From positions 1-5,828 of the forward strand of contig PXQK01000059.1 in the NCBI GenBank assembly GCA_003022085.1: a stretch of 5,828 nucleotides of DNA, read 5' to 3'. How positions within the stretch are numbered: the stretch's first letter is position 1; each line of letters opens with the position of its first letter. The notes under the pieces were generated by a model, which saw nothing but the letters and a program-made list of their open reading frames with translations, searched no databases and was not told the origin of the DNA. This document shows, in pieces, positions 5,591 through 5,828 of this stretch. The DNA comes from Halobacteriales archaeon QH_10_65_19 (GTDB taxonomy: Archaea; Halobacteriota; Halobacteria; Halobacteriales; Haloarculaceae). Made by a program: the position numbers and the translations under genes.

Positions 5591-5596
5591 CCTAAG
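5591..5596 (-). promoter_or_regulatory. Weak TATA-like element for the DUF4385 gene
   Basis: On the minus strand this reads CTTAGG, 26-31 bases before the ATG at 5565. The position is right for a leaderless haloarchaeal promoter, but the sequence match is weak. Confidence 0.3.
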
Positions 5597-5602
5597 TGTC
5601 AC

Positions 5603-5828
5603 GTTCGTCGGCCCTATCCCAGTCTGTAGCGGCCGTTCGAGGTACAGGCACGTACTCCCGGCCGCGTATAGTAACTCAGGGAAGCTTTGAGGAACTCGGC
5701 ATGACGGTCACACAGCAGGTGTGTGGACTGAAAGCCCCAGGTCGCTCTCGATCCCGCCCGTGTCTGCTGTGTTGCCGGCCGAGACGCGGTGGCTGGCTGA
5801 ATTGGCACGTGGGCGGGGATGGAAGGAG
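5603..5828. other. Stretch without a convincing gene; promoter-like and dyad elements
   Basis: No protein family is recognisable here on either strand. An imperfect hairpin lies at 5629-5665: outer arms GCGGCCG and CGGCCGC, and an inner GTAC/GTAC. A TATA-like GTATAGTA follows at 5666-5673, GAGG at 5689-5692, then an ATG at 5701 with normal Shine-Dalgarno spacing. The frame from 5701 is open to the window edge (42 codons), but it is basic and Cys-rich (CLLCC), and only about 60-65% of its third positions are G or C by hand count. That is unlike the haloarchaeal genes nearby. A small dyad CACACA/TGTGTG lies at 5709-5725. The stretch may be a promoter region, a short gene start, or decayed foreign DNA. 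Confidence 0.3.

Noticed and set aside
5104..5595. Hydrophobic 163-codon plus-strand frame that looks like a membrane protein
   Set aside because: It is antisense to DUF4385. The Val/Leu richness comes from reverse-reading Asp/Glu/Lys/Tyr codons, and the minus strand has strong family blocks.
5635..5641. GTTCGAG resembling a tRNA T-loop
   Set aside because: There is no matching T-stem, anticodon arm or acceptor stem around it on either strand.
5614..5808. 64-codon minus-strand frame with GTG start
   Set aside because: It has no family similarity, a non-acidic composition, no promoter or ribosome-binding site and a rare start codon.

Overview
The window looks like a piece of a haloarchaeal (Halobacteria) chromosome. 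The GC content is high, the predicted proteins are rich in Asp and Glu, and TATA-like boxes lie about 25-30 bases before several start codons, as expected for leaderless transcripts. Two gene types also point there: a full-length Hef helicase/nuclease (an archaeal FANCM/XPF-type protein) and a Tat-type lipoprotein. I cannot name the genus from sequence alone.

Layout. Positions 1-45 (minus) hold the first 15 codons of a gene that leaves the window. Its AT-rich promoter sits at 71-79, and a perfect 14-base palindrome lies between promoter and start. Positions 100-2559 (minus) encode Hef. Upstream of it and in the same direction lie a hotdog-fold acyl-CoA thioesterase (2679-3113) and a matrixin-like zinc metalloprotease lipoprotein (3185-4216). 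A 93-base divergent promoter region separates the protease from a plus-strand gene for a BsuPI-family proteinase-inhibitor-like protein (4310-4636). Next on the plus strand is a 90-residue double glycine-zipper membrane-hairpin protein (4703-4975) with the best TATA box in the window. This gene converges on a minus-strand DUF4385 gene (5125-5565). A 20-bp near-perfect stem-loop (5083-5125) separates the two and touches the DUF4385 stop codon. The last 230 or so bases (about 5600-5828) contain no convincing gene, but do contain dyads, a TATA-like element and a weak open frame.

How the genes relate. Hef is a core replication-fork repair enzyme, and the thioesterase is ordinary acyl-CoA metabolism. 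Their adjacency looks like coincidence or loose co-transcription. The functional pairing worth attention is the divergent metalloprotease / BsuPI-like inhibitor locus. The protease carries a Tat-like signal, so it would probably fold in the cytoplasm before export, and the BsuPI-like protein has no signal peptide. A cytoplasmic inhibitor guarding a folded protease before export is a testable idea, but here it is inference. No CRISPR array, rRNA, tRNA or intact insertion sequence was seen.
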